DNA from: Euphrasia confusa
Lineage: Eukaryota; Streptophyta; Magnoliopsida; Lamiales; Orobanchaceae
NCBI GenBank assembly: GCA_954870475.1
Contig: OX940968.1
Location: forward strand, 17,393,312 to 17,457,311
DNA: 64,000 nucleotides
Reading direction: 5' to 3'
Positions 23,401 to 39,460 of the stretch are shown in pieces. The stretch's first letter is position 1, and each line of letters begins with the position of its first letter. The notes below the pieces were generated by a model. That model was not told the origin of the DNA. It was given only the letters and a program-made list of their open reading frames with translations, and ran no database searches. Made by a program: the position numbers and the translations under genes.

Positions 23401-26400
23401 AAACCTAAAACCAAAACCCTAAACCCAAAAAACTATAACCCTAAACTTCAATACATAAAAACCCTAAACACTAAAAAATAAAACCTAATACACTAAACTA
23501 AAATCAATAAAACCCTAAACCCTAAAACCTAAAACCAAGACCCTAAACCCTAAATCCTAAAAACTAAATCATAAACCCTAAATTTTAATACACTAAATCC
23601 TTAGTCCTAATAATCTAAACACTAAAACCTAAAAACAAAGCCCTAAACCCTAAAAACTAAAACCCTAATCTTTAATACAGTAAAACCCTAAACCCTAAAA
23701 CTAAACTTTAAACCCTAATATTCTTATCCCTAAAACCTAAAACAAAAACCCTAAAAGCTAAAACCTAAAACCCTAAACCTTTAAACCCTAAAACTAAGCA
23801 TATAACCGAAACACTCAAAACCCTAAAATTTAAAAAAAAAAAAACAAAACACTAAACCCTAAAAACTAAATCTAAAACCCTAAACTTTAATACACTAAAC
23901 CCTAAATCCTAATACTCTAAACACTAAAACCTAAAAACAAAACCTTAAACCCAAAAAACTAGAACCCTAATCTTTAATACAATAAAACCCTAAACCCTAA
24001 AACTAAATATTAAACCCTAAAATTCTAAACCCTAAAACCTAAAACAAAAACCCTAAAAGCTAAAACCTAAAACCCTTAACTTGAATACAATAAAACCTTA
24101 AACCCTAAAACCTAAAATTAAACCCTAAAACTAAGCATATAACCAAAAAAATCAAAACCCTAAAATTGAAAACAAAAACCCTAAACCATAAACCCTAAAA
24201 ACTAAATCTAAAACCCTAAACTTTAATACACTAAACCCTAAATCCTAATTCCCTAAACACAAAAACATAAAAACAAAACCCTATACCCAAAAGAGAAAAA
24301 CCCTAATCTTTAATACACTAAAACCCTAAACCCTAAAACTAAAATTTTAAACCCTAAAACCTAAAACCAAAACTCTAAACCCAAAAAATTATAACCCTAA
24401 ACTTAAATACACTAAAACCATAAACCCTAAAACTAAATATTAAACCCTAATATTCTAAACTCTAAAACCAAAAACAAAAACCCTAAACCCTAAAAACTAA
24501 AACCCTAATCTTGAATACACTAAAACCCTAAACCCTAAAACTAAACATTAAACCCTAATATTCTAAACCCTAAAACCTAAAATAAAAACCCTAAAAACTA
24601 AAACCTAAAACCATAAACCTTAAAATGAAACCCTAAAACTAAGCATATAACCGAAACACTCAAAACCCTAAAATTTAAAAAAAAAACTACACTAAACCCT
24701 AAAAACTAAATCTAAAACCCTAAACTTTAATACACTAAACCCTAAATCCTAATACTCTAAACACTAAAACCTAAAAAAAACCTTAAACCCTAAAAACTAG
24801 AACCCTAATCTTTAATACACTAAAACCCTAAACCCTAAAACTAAATATTAAACCCTAAAATTCTAAACCCTAAAACCTAAAACAAAAACCCCAAAAGCTA
24901 AAACTTAAAACCTTTAACTTGAATACAATAAAACCTTAAACCCTAAAACCTAAAATTAAACCCTAAAACTAAGCATATAACCAAAAAAATCAAAACCCTA
25001 AAATTGAAAACAAAAACCCTAAACCATAAACCCTAAAAACTAAATCTAAAACTCTAAACTTTAATACACTAAACCCTAAATCCTAATTCCCTAAACACTA
25101 AAACATAAAAACAAAACCCTAAACCCTAAAAAGAAAAACCCTAATCTTTAATACACTAAAACCCTAAACCCTAAAACTAAAATTTTAAACCCTAAAACCT
25201 AAAACCAAAACTCTAAACCCAATAAATTATAACCCTAAACTTGAATACACTAAAACCATAAACCCTAAAACTAAATATTAAACCCTAATATTCTAAACTC
25301 TAAAACCTAAAACAAAAACACTAAACCCTAAAAACTAAAACCCTAATCTTGAATACACTAAAACCCTAAACCCTAAAACTAAACATTAAACCCTAATATT
25401 CTAAACCCTAAAATCTAAAATAAAAACCCTAAAAACTAAAACCTAAAACCCTAAACCTTAAAATTAAACCCTAAAACTAAGCATATAACCGAAACACTCA
25501 AAACCCTAAAATTTAAAAAAAAACTAAACACTAAACCCTAAAAACTAAATCTAAAACCCTAAACTTTAATACACTAAACCCTACATCCTAATACTCTAAA
25601 CATTAAAACCTAAAAAAAACCTTAAACCCTAAAAACTAGAACCCTAATCTTTAATACACTAAAACCCTAAACCCTAAAACTAAATATTAAACTCTAAAAT
25701 TCTAAACCCTAAAACCTAAAACATAAACCCTAAAAGCTAAAACCTAAAACCTTTAACTTGAATACAATAAAACCTTAAACCCTAAAACCTAAAATTAAAC
25801 CCTAAAACTAAGCATATAATCCAAAAAATCAAAACCCTAAAATTGAAAAAAAAAAACCTAAACCATAAACCCTAAAAACTAAATCTAAAACCCTAAACTT
25901 TAATACACTAAACCCTAAATCCTAATTCCCTAAACACAAAAACATAAAAACAAAACCCTAAACCCTAAAAAGAAAAACCCTAATCTTTAATACACTAAAA
26001 CCCTAAACCCTAAAACTAAAATTTTAAACCCTAAAACCTAAAACCAAAACCCTAAACCCAAAAAAATATAACCCTAAACTTGAATACATAAAAACCCTAA
26101 ACACTAAAAAATAAAACCTAATACACTAAACTAAAATCAATAAAACCCTAAACCCTAAAACCTAAAACCAAGACCCTAAACCCTAAATCCTAAAAACTAA
26201 ATCATAAACCCTAAATTTTAATACACTAAATCCTTAGTCCTAATAATCTAAACACTAAAACCTAAAAACAAAGCCCTAAACCCTAAAAACTAAAACCCTA
26301 ATCTTTAATACAGTAAAACCCTAAACCCTAAAACTAAACTTTAAACCCTAATATTCTTATCCCTAAAACCTAAAACAAAAACCCTAAAAGCTAAAACCTA

Positions 26401-29400
26401 AAACCCTAAACCTTTAAACCCTAAAACTAAGCATATAACCGAAACACTCAAAACCCTAAAATTTAAAAAAAAAAACAAAACACTAAACCCTAAAAACTAA
26501 ATCTAAAACCCTAAACTTTAATACACTAAACCCTAAATCCTAATACTCTAAACACTAAAACCTATAAACAAAACCTTAAACCCTAAAAACTAGAACCCAA
26601 ATCTTTAATACACTAAAACCCTAAATCCTAAAACTAAATATTAAACCCTAAAATTCTAAACCCTAAAACCTAAAACAAAAACCCTAAAAGCTAAAACTTA
26701 AAACCTTTAACTTGAATACAATAAAACCTTAAAACCTAAAACCTAAAATTAAACCCTAAAACTAAGCATATAACCAAAAAAATCAAAACCCTAAAATTGA
26801 AAACAAAAACCCTAAACCATAAACCCTAAAAACTAAATCTAAAACCCTAAACTTTAATACACTAAACCCTAAATCCTAATTCCCTAAACACTAAAACATA
26901 AAAACAAAACCCTAAACCCTAAAAAGAAAAACCCTAATCTTTAATACACTAAAACCCTAAAACTAAAATTTTAAACCCTAAAACCTAAAACCAAAACCCT
27001 AAACCCAAAAAACTATAACCCTAAACTTGAATACATAAAAACCCTAAACACTAAAAAATAAAACCTAATACACTAAACTAAAATCAATAAAACCCTAAAC
27101 CCTAAAACCTAAAACCAAGACCCTAAACCCTAAATCCTAAAAACTAAATCATAAACCCTAAATTTTAATACACTAAATCCTTAGTCCTAATAATCTAAAC
27201 ACTAAAACCTAAAAACAAAGCCCTAAACCCTAAAAACTAAAACCCTAATCTTTAATACAGTAAAACCCTAAACCCTAAAACTAAACTTTAAACCCTAATA
27301 TTCTTATCCCTAAAACCTAAAACAAAAACCCTAAAAGCTAAAACCTAAAACCCTAAACCTTTAAACCCTAAAACTAAGCATATAACCGAAACACTCAAAA
27401 CCCTAAAATTTAAAAAAAAAAAAACAAAACACTAAACCCTAAAAACTAAATCTAAAACCCTAAACTTTAATACACTAAACCCTAAATCCTAATACTCTAA
27501 ACACTAAAACCTAAAAACAAAACCTTAAACCCAAAAAACTAGAACCCTAATCTTTAATACAATAAAACCCTAAACCCTAAAACTAAATATTAAACCCTAA
27601 AATTCTAAACCCTAAAACCTAAAACAAAAACCCTAAAAGCTAAAACCTAAAACCCTTAACTTGAATACAATAAAACCTTAAACCCTAAAACCTAAAATTA
27701 AACCCTAAAACTAAGCATATAACCAAAAAAATCAAAACCCTAAAATTGAAAACAAAAACCCTAAACCATAAACCCTAAAAACTAAATCTAAAACCCTAAA
27801 CTTTAATACACTAAACCCTAAATCCTAATTCCCTAAACACAAAAACATAAAAACAAAACCCTATACCCAAAAGAGAAAAACCCTAATCTTTAATACACTA
27901 AAACCCTAAACCCTAAAACTAAAATTTTAAACCCTAAAACCTAAAACCAAAACTCTAAACCCAAAAAATTATAACCCTAAACTTAAATACACTAAAACCA
28001 TAAACCCTAAAACTAAATATTAAACCCTAATATTCTAAACTCTAAAACCTAAAACAAAAACCCTAAACCCTAAAAACTAAAACCCTAATCTTGAATACAC
28101 TAAAACCCTAAACCCTAAAACTAAACATTAAACCCTAATATTCTAAACCCTAAAACCTAAAATAAAAACCCTAAAAACTAAAACCTAAAACCATAAACCT
28201 TAAAATTAAACCCTAAAACTAAGCATATAACCGAAACACTCAAAACCCTAAAATTTAAAAAAAAAACTAAACACTAAACCCTAAAAACTAAATCTAAAAC
28301 CCTAAACTTTAATACACTAAACCCTAAATCCTAATACTCTAAACACTAAAACCTAAAAAAAACCTTAAACCCTAAAAACTAGAACCCTAATCTTTAATAC
28401 ACTAAAACCCTAAACCCTAAAACTAAATATTAAACCCTAAAATTCTAAACCCTAAAACCTAAAACAAAAACCCCAAAAGCTAAAACTTAAAACCTTTAAC
28501 TTGAATACAATAAAACCTTAAACCCTAAAACCTAAAATTAAACCCTAAAACTAAGCATATAACCAAAAAAATCAAAACCCTAAAATTGAAAACAAAAACC
28601 CTAAACCATAAACCCTAAAAACTAAATCTAAAACTCTAAACTTTAATACACTAAACCCTAAATCCTAATTCCCTAAACACTAAAACATAAAAACAAAACC
28701 CTAAACCCTAAAAAGAAAAACCCTAATCTTTAATACACTAAAACCCTAAACCCTAAAACTAAAATTTTAAACCCTAAAACCTAAAACCAAAACCCTAAAC
28801 CCAAAAAAATATAACCCTAAACTTGAATACATAAAAACCCTAAACACTAAAAAATAAAACCTAATACACTAAACTAAAATCAATAAAACCCTAAACCCTA
28901 AAACCTAAAACCAAGACCCTAAACCCTAAATCCTAAAAACTAAATCATAAACCCTAAATTTTAATACACTAAATCCTTAGTCCTAATAATCTAAACACTA
29001 AAACCTAAAAACAAAGCCCTAAACCCTAAAAACTAAAACCCTAATCTTTAATACAGTAAAACCCTAAACCCTAAAACTAAACTTTAAACCCTAATATTCT
29101 TATCCCTAAAACCTAAAACAAAAACCCTAAAAGCTAAAACCTAAAACCCTAAACCTTTAAACCCTAAAACTAAGCATATAACCGAAACACTCAAAACCCT
29201 AAAATTTAAAAAAAAAAACAAAACACTAAACCCTAAAAACTAAATCTAAAACCCTAAACTTTAATACACTAAACCCTAAATCCTAATACTCTAAACACTA
29301 AAACCTATAAACAAAACCTTAAACCCTAAAAACTAGAACCCAAATCTTTAATACACTAAAACCCTAAATCCTAAAACTAAATATTAAACCCTAAAATTCT

Positions 29401-32400
29401 AAACCCTAAAACCTAAAACAAAAACCCTAAAAGCTAAAACTTAAAACCTTTAACTTGAATACAATAAAACCTTAAAACCTAAAACCTAAAATTAAACCCT
29501 AAAACTAAGCATATAACCAAAAAAATCAAAACCCTAAAATTGAAAACAAAAACCCTAAACCATAAACCCTAAAAACTAAATCTAAAACCCTAAACTTTAA
29601 TACACTAAACCCTAAATCCTAATTCCCTAAACACTAAAACATAAAAACAAAACCCTAAACCCTAAAAAGAAAAACCCTAATCTTTAATACACTAAAACCC
29701 TAAAACTAAAATTTTAAACCCTAAAACCTAAAACCAAAACCCTAAACCCAAAAAACTATAACCCTAAACTTGAATACATAAAAACCCTAAACACTAAAAA
29801 ATAAAACCTAATACACTAAACTAAAATCAATAAAACCCTAAACCCTAAAACCTAAAACCAAGACCCTAAACCCTAAATCCTAAAAACTAAATCATAAACC
29901 CTAAATTTTAATACACTAAATCCTTAGTCCTAATAATCTAAACACTAAAACCTAAAAACAAAGCCCTAAACCCTAAAAACTAAAACCCTAATCTTTAATA
30001 CAGTAAAACCCTAAACCCTAAAACTAAACTTTAAACCCTAATATTCTTATCCCTAAAACCTAAAACAAAAACCCTAAAAGCTAAAACCTAAAACCCTAAA
30101 CCTTTAAACCCTAAAACTAAGCATATAACCGAAACACTCAAAACCCTAAAATTTAAAAAAAAAAAAAAAAACACTAAACCCTAAAAACTAAATCTAAAAC
30201 CCTAAACTTTAATACACTAAACCCTAAATCCTAATACTCTAAACACTAAAACCTAAAAACAAAACCTTAAACCCAAAAAACTAGAACCCTAATCTTTAAT
30301 ACAATAAAACCCTAAACCCTAAAACTAAATATTAAACCCTAAAATTCTAAACCCTAAAACCTAAAACAAAAACCCTAAAAGCTAAAACCTAAAACCCTTA
30401 ACTTGAATACAATAAAACCTTAAACCCTAAAACCTAAAATTAAACCCTAAAACTAAGCATATAACCAAAAAAATCAAAACCCTAAAATTGAAAACAAAAA
30501 CCCTAAACCATAAACCCTAAAAACTAAATCTAAAACCCTAAACTTTAATACACTAAACCCTAAATCCTAATTCCCTAAACACAAAAACATAAAAACAAAA
30601 CCCTATACCCAAAAGAGAAAAACCCTAATCTTTAATACACTAAAACCCTAAACCCTAAAACTAAAATTTTAAACCCTAAAACCTAAAACCAAAACTCTAA
30701 ACCCAAAAAATTATAACCCTAAACTTAAATACACTAAAACCATAAACCCTAAAACTAAATATTAAACCCTAATATTCTAAACTCTAAAACCTAAAACAAA
30801 AACCCTAAACCCTAAAAACTAAAACCCTAATCTTGAATACACTAAAACCCTAAACCCTAAAACTAAACATTAAACCCTAATATTCTAAACCCTAAAACCT
30901 AAAATAAAAACCCTAAAAACTAAAACCTAAAACCATAAACCTTAAAATTAAACCCTAAAACTAAGCATATAACCGAAACACTCAAAACCCTAAAATTTTA
31001 AAAAAAAACTAAACACTAAACCCTAAAAACTAAATCTAAAACCCTAAACTTTAATACACTAAACCCTAAATCCTAATACTCTAAACACTAAAACCTAAAA
31101 AAAACCTTAAACCCTAAAAACTAGAACCCTAATCTTTAATACACTAAAACCCTAAACCCTAAAACTAAATATTAAACCCTAAAATTCTAAACCCTAAAAC
31201 CTAAAACAAAAACCCCAAAAGCTAAAACTTAAAACCTTTAACTTGAATACAATAAAACCTTAAACCCTAAAACCTAAAATTAAACCCTAAAACTAAGCAT
31301 ATAACCAAAAAAATCAAAACCCTAAAATTGAAAACAAAAACCCTAAACCATAAACCCTAAAAACTAAATCTAAAACTCTAAACTTTAATACACTAAACCC
31401 TAAATCCTAATTCCCTAAACACTAAAACATAAAAACAAAACCCTAAACCCTAAAAAGAAAAACCCTAATCTTTAATACACTAAAACCCTAAACCCTAAAA
31501 CTAAAATTTTAAACCCTAAAACCTAAAACCAAAACTCTAAACCCAATAAATTATAACCCTAAACTTGAATACACTAAAACCATAAACCCTAAAACTAAAT
31601 ATTAAACCCTAATATTCTAAACTCTAAAACCTAAAACAAAAACACTAAACCCTAAAAACTAAAACCCTAATCTTGAATACACTAAAACCCTAAACCCTAA
31701 AACTAAACATTAAACTCTAATATTCTAAACCCTAAAATCTAAAATAAAAACCCTAAAAACTAAAACCTAAAACCCTAAACCTTAAAATTAAACCCTAAAA
31801 CTAAGCATATAACCGAAACACTCAAAACCCTAAAATTTAAAAAAAAACTAAACACTAAACCCTAAAAACTAAATCTAAAACCCTAAACTTTAATACACTA
31901 AACCCTACATCCTAATACTCTAAACATTAAAACCTAAAAAAAACCTTAAACCCTAAAAACTAGAACCCTAATCTTTAATACACTAAAACCCTAAACCCTA
32001 AAACTAAATATTAAACTCTAAAATTCTAAACCCTAAAACCTAAAACATAAACCCTAAAAGCTAAAACCTAAAACCTTTAACTTGAATACAATAAAACCTT
32101 AAACCCTAAAACCTAAAATTAAACCCTAAAACTAAGCATATAATCCAAAAAATCAAAACCCTAAAATTGAAAAAAAAAACCCTAAACCATAAACCCTAAA
32201 AACTAAATCTAAAACCCTAAACTTTAATACACTAAACCCTAAATCCTAATTCCCTAAACACAAAAACATAAAAACAAAACCCTAAACCCTAAAAAGAAAA
32301 ACCCTAATCTTTAATACACTAAAACCCTAAACCCTAAAACTAAAATTTTAAACCCTAAAACCTAAAACCAAAACCCTAAACCCAAAAAAATATAACCCTA

Positions 32401-35400
32401 AACTTGAATACATAAAAACCCTAAACACTAAAAAATAAAACCTAATACACTAAACTAAAATCAATAAAACCCTAAACCCTAAAACCTAAAACCAAGACCC
32501 TAAACCCTAAATCCTAAAAACTAAATCATAAACCCTAAATTTTAATACACTAAATCCTTAGTCCTAATAATCTAAACACTAAAACCTAAAAACAAAGCCC
32601 TAAACCCTAAAAACTAAAACCCTAATCTTTAATACAGTAAAACCCTAAACCCTAAAACTAAACTTTAAACCCTAATATTCTTATCCCTAAAACCTAAAAC
32701 AAAAACCCTAAAAGCTAAAACCTAAAACCCTAAACCTTTAAACCCTAAAACTAAGCATATAACCGAAACACTCAAAACCCTAAAATTTAAAAAAAAAAAC
32801 AAAACACTAAACCCTAAAAACTAAATCTAAAACCCTAAACTTTAATACACTAAACCCTAAATCCTAATACTCTAAACACTAAAACCTATAAACAAAACCT
32901 TAAACCCTAAAAACTAGAACCCAAATCTTTAATACACTAAAACCCTAAATCCTAAAACTAAATATTAAACCCTAAAATTCTAAACCCTAAAACCTAAAAC
33001 AAAAACCCTAAAAGCTAAAACTTAAAACCTTTAACTTGAATACAATAAAACCTTAAAACCTAAAACCTAAAATTAAACCCTAAAACTAAGCATATAACCA
33101 AAAAAATCAAAACCCTAAAATTGAAAACAAAAACCCTAAACCATAAACCCTAAAAACTAAATCTAAAACCCTAAACTTTAATACACTAAACCCTAAATCC
33201 TAATTCCCTAAACACTAAAACATAAAAACAAAACCCTAAACCCTAAAAAGAAAAACCCTAATCTTTAATACACTAAAACCCTAAAACTAAAATTTTAAAC
33301 CCTAAAACCTAAAACCAAAACCCTAAACCCAAAAAACTATAACCCTAAACTTGAATACATAAAAACCCTAAACACTAAAAAATAAAACCTAATACACTAA
33401 ACTAAAATCAATAAAACCCTAAACCCTAAAACCTAAAACCAAGACCCTAAACCCTAAATCCTAAAAACTAAATCATAAACCCTAAATTTTAATACACTAA
33501 ATCCTTAGTCCTAATAATCTAAACACTAAAACCTAAAAACAAAGCCCTAAACCCTAAAAACTAAAACCCTAATCTTTAATACAGTAAAACCCTAAACCCT
33601 AAAACTAAACTTTAAACCCTAATATTCTTATCACTAAAACCTAAAACAAAAACCCTAAAAGCTAAAACCTAAAACCCTAAACCTTTAAACCCTAAAACTA
33701 AGCATATAACCGAAACACTCAAAACCCTAAAATTTAAAAAAAAAAAAACAAAACACTAAACCCTAAAAACTAAATCTAAAACCCTAAACTTTAATACACT
33801 AAACCCTAAATCCTAATACTCTAAACACTAAAACCTAAAAACAAAACCTTAAACCCAAAAAACTAGAACCCTAATCTTTAATACAATAAAACCCTAAACC
33901 CTAAAACTAAATATTAAACCCTAAAATTCTAAACCCTAAAACCTAAAACAAAAACCCTAAAAGCTAAAACCTAAAACCTTTAACTTGAATACAATAAAAC
34001 CTTAAACCCTAAAACCTAAAATTAAACCCTAAAACTAAGCATATAACCAAAAAAATCAAAACCCTAAAATTGAAAACAAAAACCCTAAACCATAAACCCT
34101 AAAAACTAAATCTAAAACCCTAAACTTTAATACACTAAACCCTAAATCCTAATTCCCTAAACACAAAAACATAAAAACAAAACCCTATACCCAAAAGAGA
34201 AAAACCCTAATCTTTAATACACTAAAACCCTAAACCCTAAAACTAAAATTTTAAACCCTAAAACCTAAAACCAAAACTCTAAACCCAAAAAATTATAACC
34301 CTAAACTTAAATACACTAAAACCATAAACCCTAAAACTAAATATTAAACCCTAATATTCTAAACTCTAAAACCTAAAACAAAAACCCTAAACCCTAAAAA
34401 CTAAAACCCTAATCTTGAATACACTAAAACCCTAAACCCTAAAACTAAACATTAAACCCTAATATTCTAAACCCTAAAACCTAAAATAAAAACCCTAAAA
34501 ACTAAAACCTAAAACCATAAACCTTAAAATTAAACCCTAAAACTAAGCATATAACCGAAACACTCAAAACCCTAAAATTTAAAAAAAAAACTAAACACTA
34601 AACCCTAAAAACTAAATCTAAAACCCTAAACTTTAATACACTAAACCCTAAATCCTAATACTCTAAACACTAAAACCTAAAAAAAACCTTAAACCCTAAA
34701 AACTAGAACCCTAATCTTTAATACACTAAAACCCTAAACCCTAAAACTAAATATTAAACCCTAAAATTCTAAACCCTAAAACCTAAAACAAAAACCCCAA
34801 AAGCTAAAACTTAAAACCTTTAACTTGAATACAATAAAACCTTAAACCCTAAAACCTAAAATTAAACCCTAAAACTAAGCATATAACCAAAAAAATCAAA
34901 ACCCTAAAATTGAAAACAAAAACCCTAAACCATAAACCCTAAAAACTAAATCTAAAACTCTAAACTTTAATACACTAAACCCTAAATCCTAATTCCCTAA
35001 ACACTAAAACATAAAAACAAAACCCTAAACCCTAAAAAGAAAAACCCTAATCTTTAATACACTAAAACCCTAAACCCTAAAACTAAAATTTTAAACCCTA
35101 AAACCTAAAACCAAAACTCTAAACCCAATAAATTATAACCCTAAACTTGAATACACTAAAACCATAAACCCTAAAACTAAATATTAAACCCTAATATTCT
35201 AAACTCTAAAACCTAAAACAAAAACACTAAACCCTAAAAACTAAAACCCTAATCTTGAATACACTAAAACCCTAAACCCTAAAACTAAACATTAAACCCT
35301 AATATTCTAAACCCTAAAATCTAAAATAAAAACCCTAAAAACTAAAACCTAAAACCCTAAACCTTAAAATTAAACCCTAAAACTAAGCATATAACCGAAA

Positions 35401-36800
35401 CACTCAAAACCCTAAAATTTAAAAAAAAACTAAACACTAAACCCTAAAAACTAAATCTAAAACCCTAAACTTTAATACACTAAACCCTACATCCTAATAC
35501 TCTAAACATTAAAACCTAAAAAAAACCTTAAACCCTAAAAACTAGAACCCTAATCTTTAATACACTAAAACCCTAAACCCTAAAACTAAATATTAAACTC
35601 TAAAATTCTAAACCCTAAAACCTAAAACATAAACCCTAAAAGCTAAAACCTAAAACCTTTAACTTGAATACAATAAAACCTTAAACCCTAAAACCTAAAA
35701 TTAAACCCTAAAACTAAGCATATAATCCAAAATATCAAAACCCTAAAATTGAAAAAAAAAACCCTAAACCATAAACCCTAAAAACTAAATCTAAAACCCT
35801 AAACTTTAATACACTAAACCCTAAATCCTAATTCCCTAAACACAAAAACATAAAAACAAAACCCTAAACCCTAAAAAGAAAAACCCTAATCTTTAATACA
35901 CTAAAACCCTAAACCCTAAAACTAAAATTTTAAACCCTAAAACCTAAAACCAAAACCCTAAACCCAAAAAAATATAACCCTAAACTTGAATACATAAAAA
36001 CCCTAAACACTAAAAAATAAAACCTAATACACTAAACTAAAATCAATAAAACCCTAAACCCTAAAACCTAAAACCAAGACCCTAAACCCTAAATCCTAAA
36101 AACTAAATCATAAACCCTAAATTTTAATACACTAAATCCTTAGTCCTAATAATCTAAACACTAAAACCTAAAAACAAAGCCCTAAACCCTAAAAACTAAA
36201 ACCCTAATCTTTAATACAGTAAAACCCTAAACCCTAAAACTAAACTTTAAACCCTAATATTCTTATCCCTAAAACCTAAAACAAAAACCCTAAAAGCTAA
36301 AACCTAAAACCCTAAACCTTTAAACCCTAAAACTAAGCATATAACCGAAACACTCAAAACCCTAAAATTTAAAAAACAAAACAAAACACTAAACCCTAAA
36401 AACTAAATCTAAAACTCTAAACTTTAATACACTAAACCCTAAATCCTAATACTCTAAACACTAAAACCTATAAACAAAACCTTAAACCCTAAAAACTAGA
36501 ACCCAAATCTTTAATACACTAAAACCCTAAACCCTAAAACTAAATATTAAACCCTAAAATTCTAAACCCTAAAACCTAAAACAAAAACCCTAAAAGCTAA
36601 AACTTAAAACCTTTAACTTGAATACAATAAAACCTTAAAACCTAAAACCTAAAATTAAACCCTAAAACTAAGCATATAACCAAAAAAATCAAAACCCTAA
36701 AATTGAAAACAAAAACCCTAAACCATAAACCCTAAAAACTAAATCTAAAACCCTAAACTTTAATACACTAAACCCTAAATCCTAATTCCCTAAACACAAA
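20500..36800. repeat. Higher-order array alternating 3.58-kb and 2.74-kb units
   Basis: The private variant CTATACCC occurs at 21537, 24281, 27861, 30603 and 34185, giving intervals of 2744, 3580, 2742 and 3582. A second private variant, ACCCAAATC, is at 23015, 26595, 29338, 32919 and 36501, giving 3580, 2743, 3581 and 3582. Together they describe a super-unit of about 6,324 bp present in roughly two and a half copies. The difference of about 836 bp between the two unit lengths is one small module. Copies agree in most single-base variants, so they are recent relative to module divergence. Confidence 0.88.
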
Positions 36801-39460
36801 AACATAAAAACAAAACCCTATACCCTAAAAAGAAAAACTCTAATCTTTAATACACTAAAACCCTAAACCCTAAAACTAAAATTTTAAACCCTAAAACCTA
36901 AAACAAAAACTCTAAACCCAAAAAATTATAACCCTAAACTTAAATACACTAAAACCATAAACCCTAAAACTAAATATTAAACCCTAATATTCTAAACTCT
37001 AAAACCTAAAACAAAAACCCTAAACCCTAAAAACTAAAACCCTAATCTTGAATACACTAAAACCATAAACCCTAAAACTAAACATTAAACCCTAATATTC
37101 TAAACCCTAAAACCTAAAATAAAAACCCTAAAAACTAAAACCTAAAACCATAAACCTTAAAATTAAACCCTAAAACTAAGCATATAACCGAAACACTCAA
37201 AACCCTAAAATTTTAAAAAAAAACTAAACACTAAACCCTAAAAACTAAATCTAAAACCCTAAACTTTAATACACTAAACCCTAAATCCTAATACTCTAAA
37301 CACTAAAACCTAAAAAAAACCTTAAACCCTAAAAACTAGAACCCTAATCTTTAATACACTAAAACCCTAAACCCTAAACTAAATATTAAACCCTAAAATT
37401 CTAAACCCTAAAACCTAAAACAAAAACCCCAAAAGCTAAAACTTAAAACCTTTAACTTGAATACAATAAAACCTTAAACCCTAAAACCTAAAATTAAACC
37501 CTAAAACTACGCATATAACCAAAAAAATCAAAACCCTAAAATTGAAAACAAAAACCCTAAACCATAAACCCTAAAAACTAAATCTAAAACTCTAAACTTT
37601 AATACACTAAACCCTAAATCCTAATTCCCTAAACACTAAAACATAAAAACAAAACCCTAAACCCTAAAAAGAAAAACCCTAATCTTTAATACACTAAAAC
37701 CCTAAACCCTAAAACTAAAATTTTAAACCCTAAAACCTAAAACCAAAACTCTAAACCCAATAAATTATAACCCTAAACTTGAATACACTAAAACCATAAA
37801 CCCTAAAACTAAATATTAAACCCTAATATTCTAAACTCTAAAACCTAAAACAAAAACACTAAACCCTAAAAACTAAAACCCTAATCTTGAATACACTAAA
37901 ACCCTAAACCCTAAAACTAAACATTAAACCCTAATATTCTAAACCCTAAAATCTAAAATAAAAACCCTAAAAACTAAAACCTAAAACCCTAAACCTTAAA
38001 ATTAAACCCTAAAACTAAGCATATAACCGAAACACTCAAAACCCTAAAATTTAAAAAAAAACTAAACACTAAACCCTAAAAACTAAATCTAAAACCCTAA
38101 ACTTTAATACACTAAACCCTACATCCTAATACTCTAAACATTAAAACCTAAAAAAAACCTTAAACCCTAAAAACTAGAACCCTAATCTTTAATACACTAA
38201 AACCCTAAACCCTAAAACTAAATATTAAACTCTAAAATTCTAAACCCTAAAACCTAAAACATAAACCCTAAAAGCTAAAACCTAAAACCTTTAACTTGAA
38301 TACAATAAAACCTTAAACCCTAAAACCTAAAATTAAACCCTAAAACTAAGCATATAATCCAAAAAATCAAAACCCTAAAATTGAAAACAAAAACCCTAAA
38401 CCATAAACCCTAAAAACTAAATCTAAAACCCTAAACTTTAATACACTAAACCCTAAATCCTAATTTCCTAAACACAAAAACATAAAAACAAAACCCTAAA
38501 CCCTAAAAAGAAAAACCCTAATCTTTAATACACTAAAACCCTAAACCCTAAAACTAAAATTTTAAACCCTAAAACCTAAAACCAAAACCCTAAACCCAAA
38601 AAAATATAACCCTAAACTTGAATACATAAAAACCCTAAACACTAAAAAATAAAACCTAATACACTAAACTAAAATCAATAAAACCCTAAACCCTAAAACC
38701 TAAAACCAAGACCCTAAACCCTAAATCCTAAAAACTAAATCATAAACCCTAAATTTTAATACACTAAATCCTTAGTCCTAATAATCTAAACACTAAAACC
38801 TAAAAACAAAGCCCTAAACCCTAAAAACTAAAACCCTAATCTTTAATACAGTAAAACCCTAAACCCTAAAACTAAACTTTAAACCCTAATATTCTTATCC
38901 CTAAAACCTAAAACAAAAACCCTAAAAGCTAAAACCTAAAACCCTAAACCTTTAAACCCTAAAACTAAGCATATAACCGAAACACTCAAAACCCTAAAAT
39001 TTAAAAAAAAAAACAAAACACTAAACCCTAAAAACTAAATCTAAAACCCTAAACTTTAATACACTAAACCCTAAATCCTAATACTCTAAACACTAAAACC
39101 TATAAACAAAACCTTAAACCCTAAAAACTAGAACCCAAATCTTTAATACACTAAAACCCTAAACCCTAAAACTAAATATTAAACCCTAAAATTCTAAACC
39201 CTAAAACCTAAAACAAAAACCCTAAAAGCTAAAACTTAAAACCTTTAACTTGAATACAATAAAACCTTAAACCCTAAAACCTAAAATTAAACCCTAAAAC
39301 TAAGCATATAACCAAAAAAATCAAAACCCTAAAATTGAAAACAAAAACCCTAAACCATAAACCCTAAAAACTAAATCTAAAACCCTAAACTTTAATACAC
39401 TAAACCCTAAATCCTAATTCCCTAAACACAAAAACATAAAAACAAAACCCTATACCCTAA
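34185..39460. repeat. 2.63-kb tandem pair at the edge of the 6.3-kb array
   Basis: Here the CTATACCC variant steps 34185, 36818, 39450 and the ACCCAAATC variant steps 36501 to 39133, so the period has fallen to about 2,632 bp. The distance from ACCCAAATC to the next CTATACCC falls from 1,266 to 317 bp. This equals loss of one module of about 0.95 kb. Both units carry the extra change CTATACCCTAAAAAG in place of CTATACCCAAAAGAG. Confidence 0.8.
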
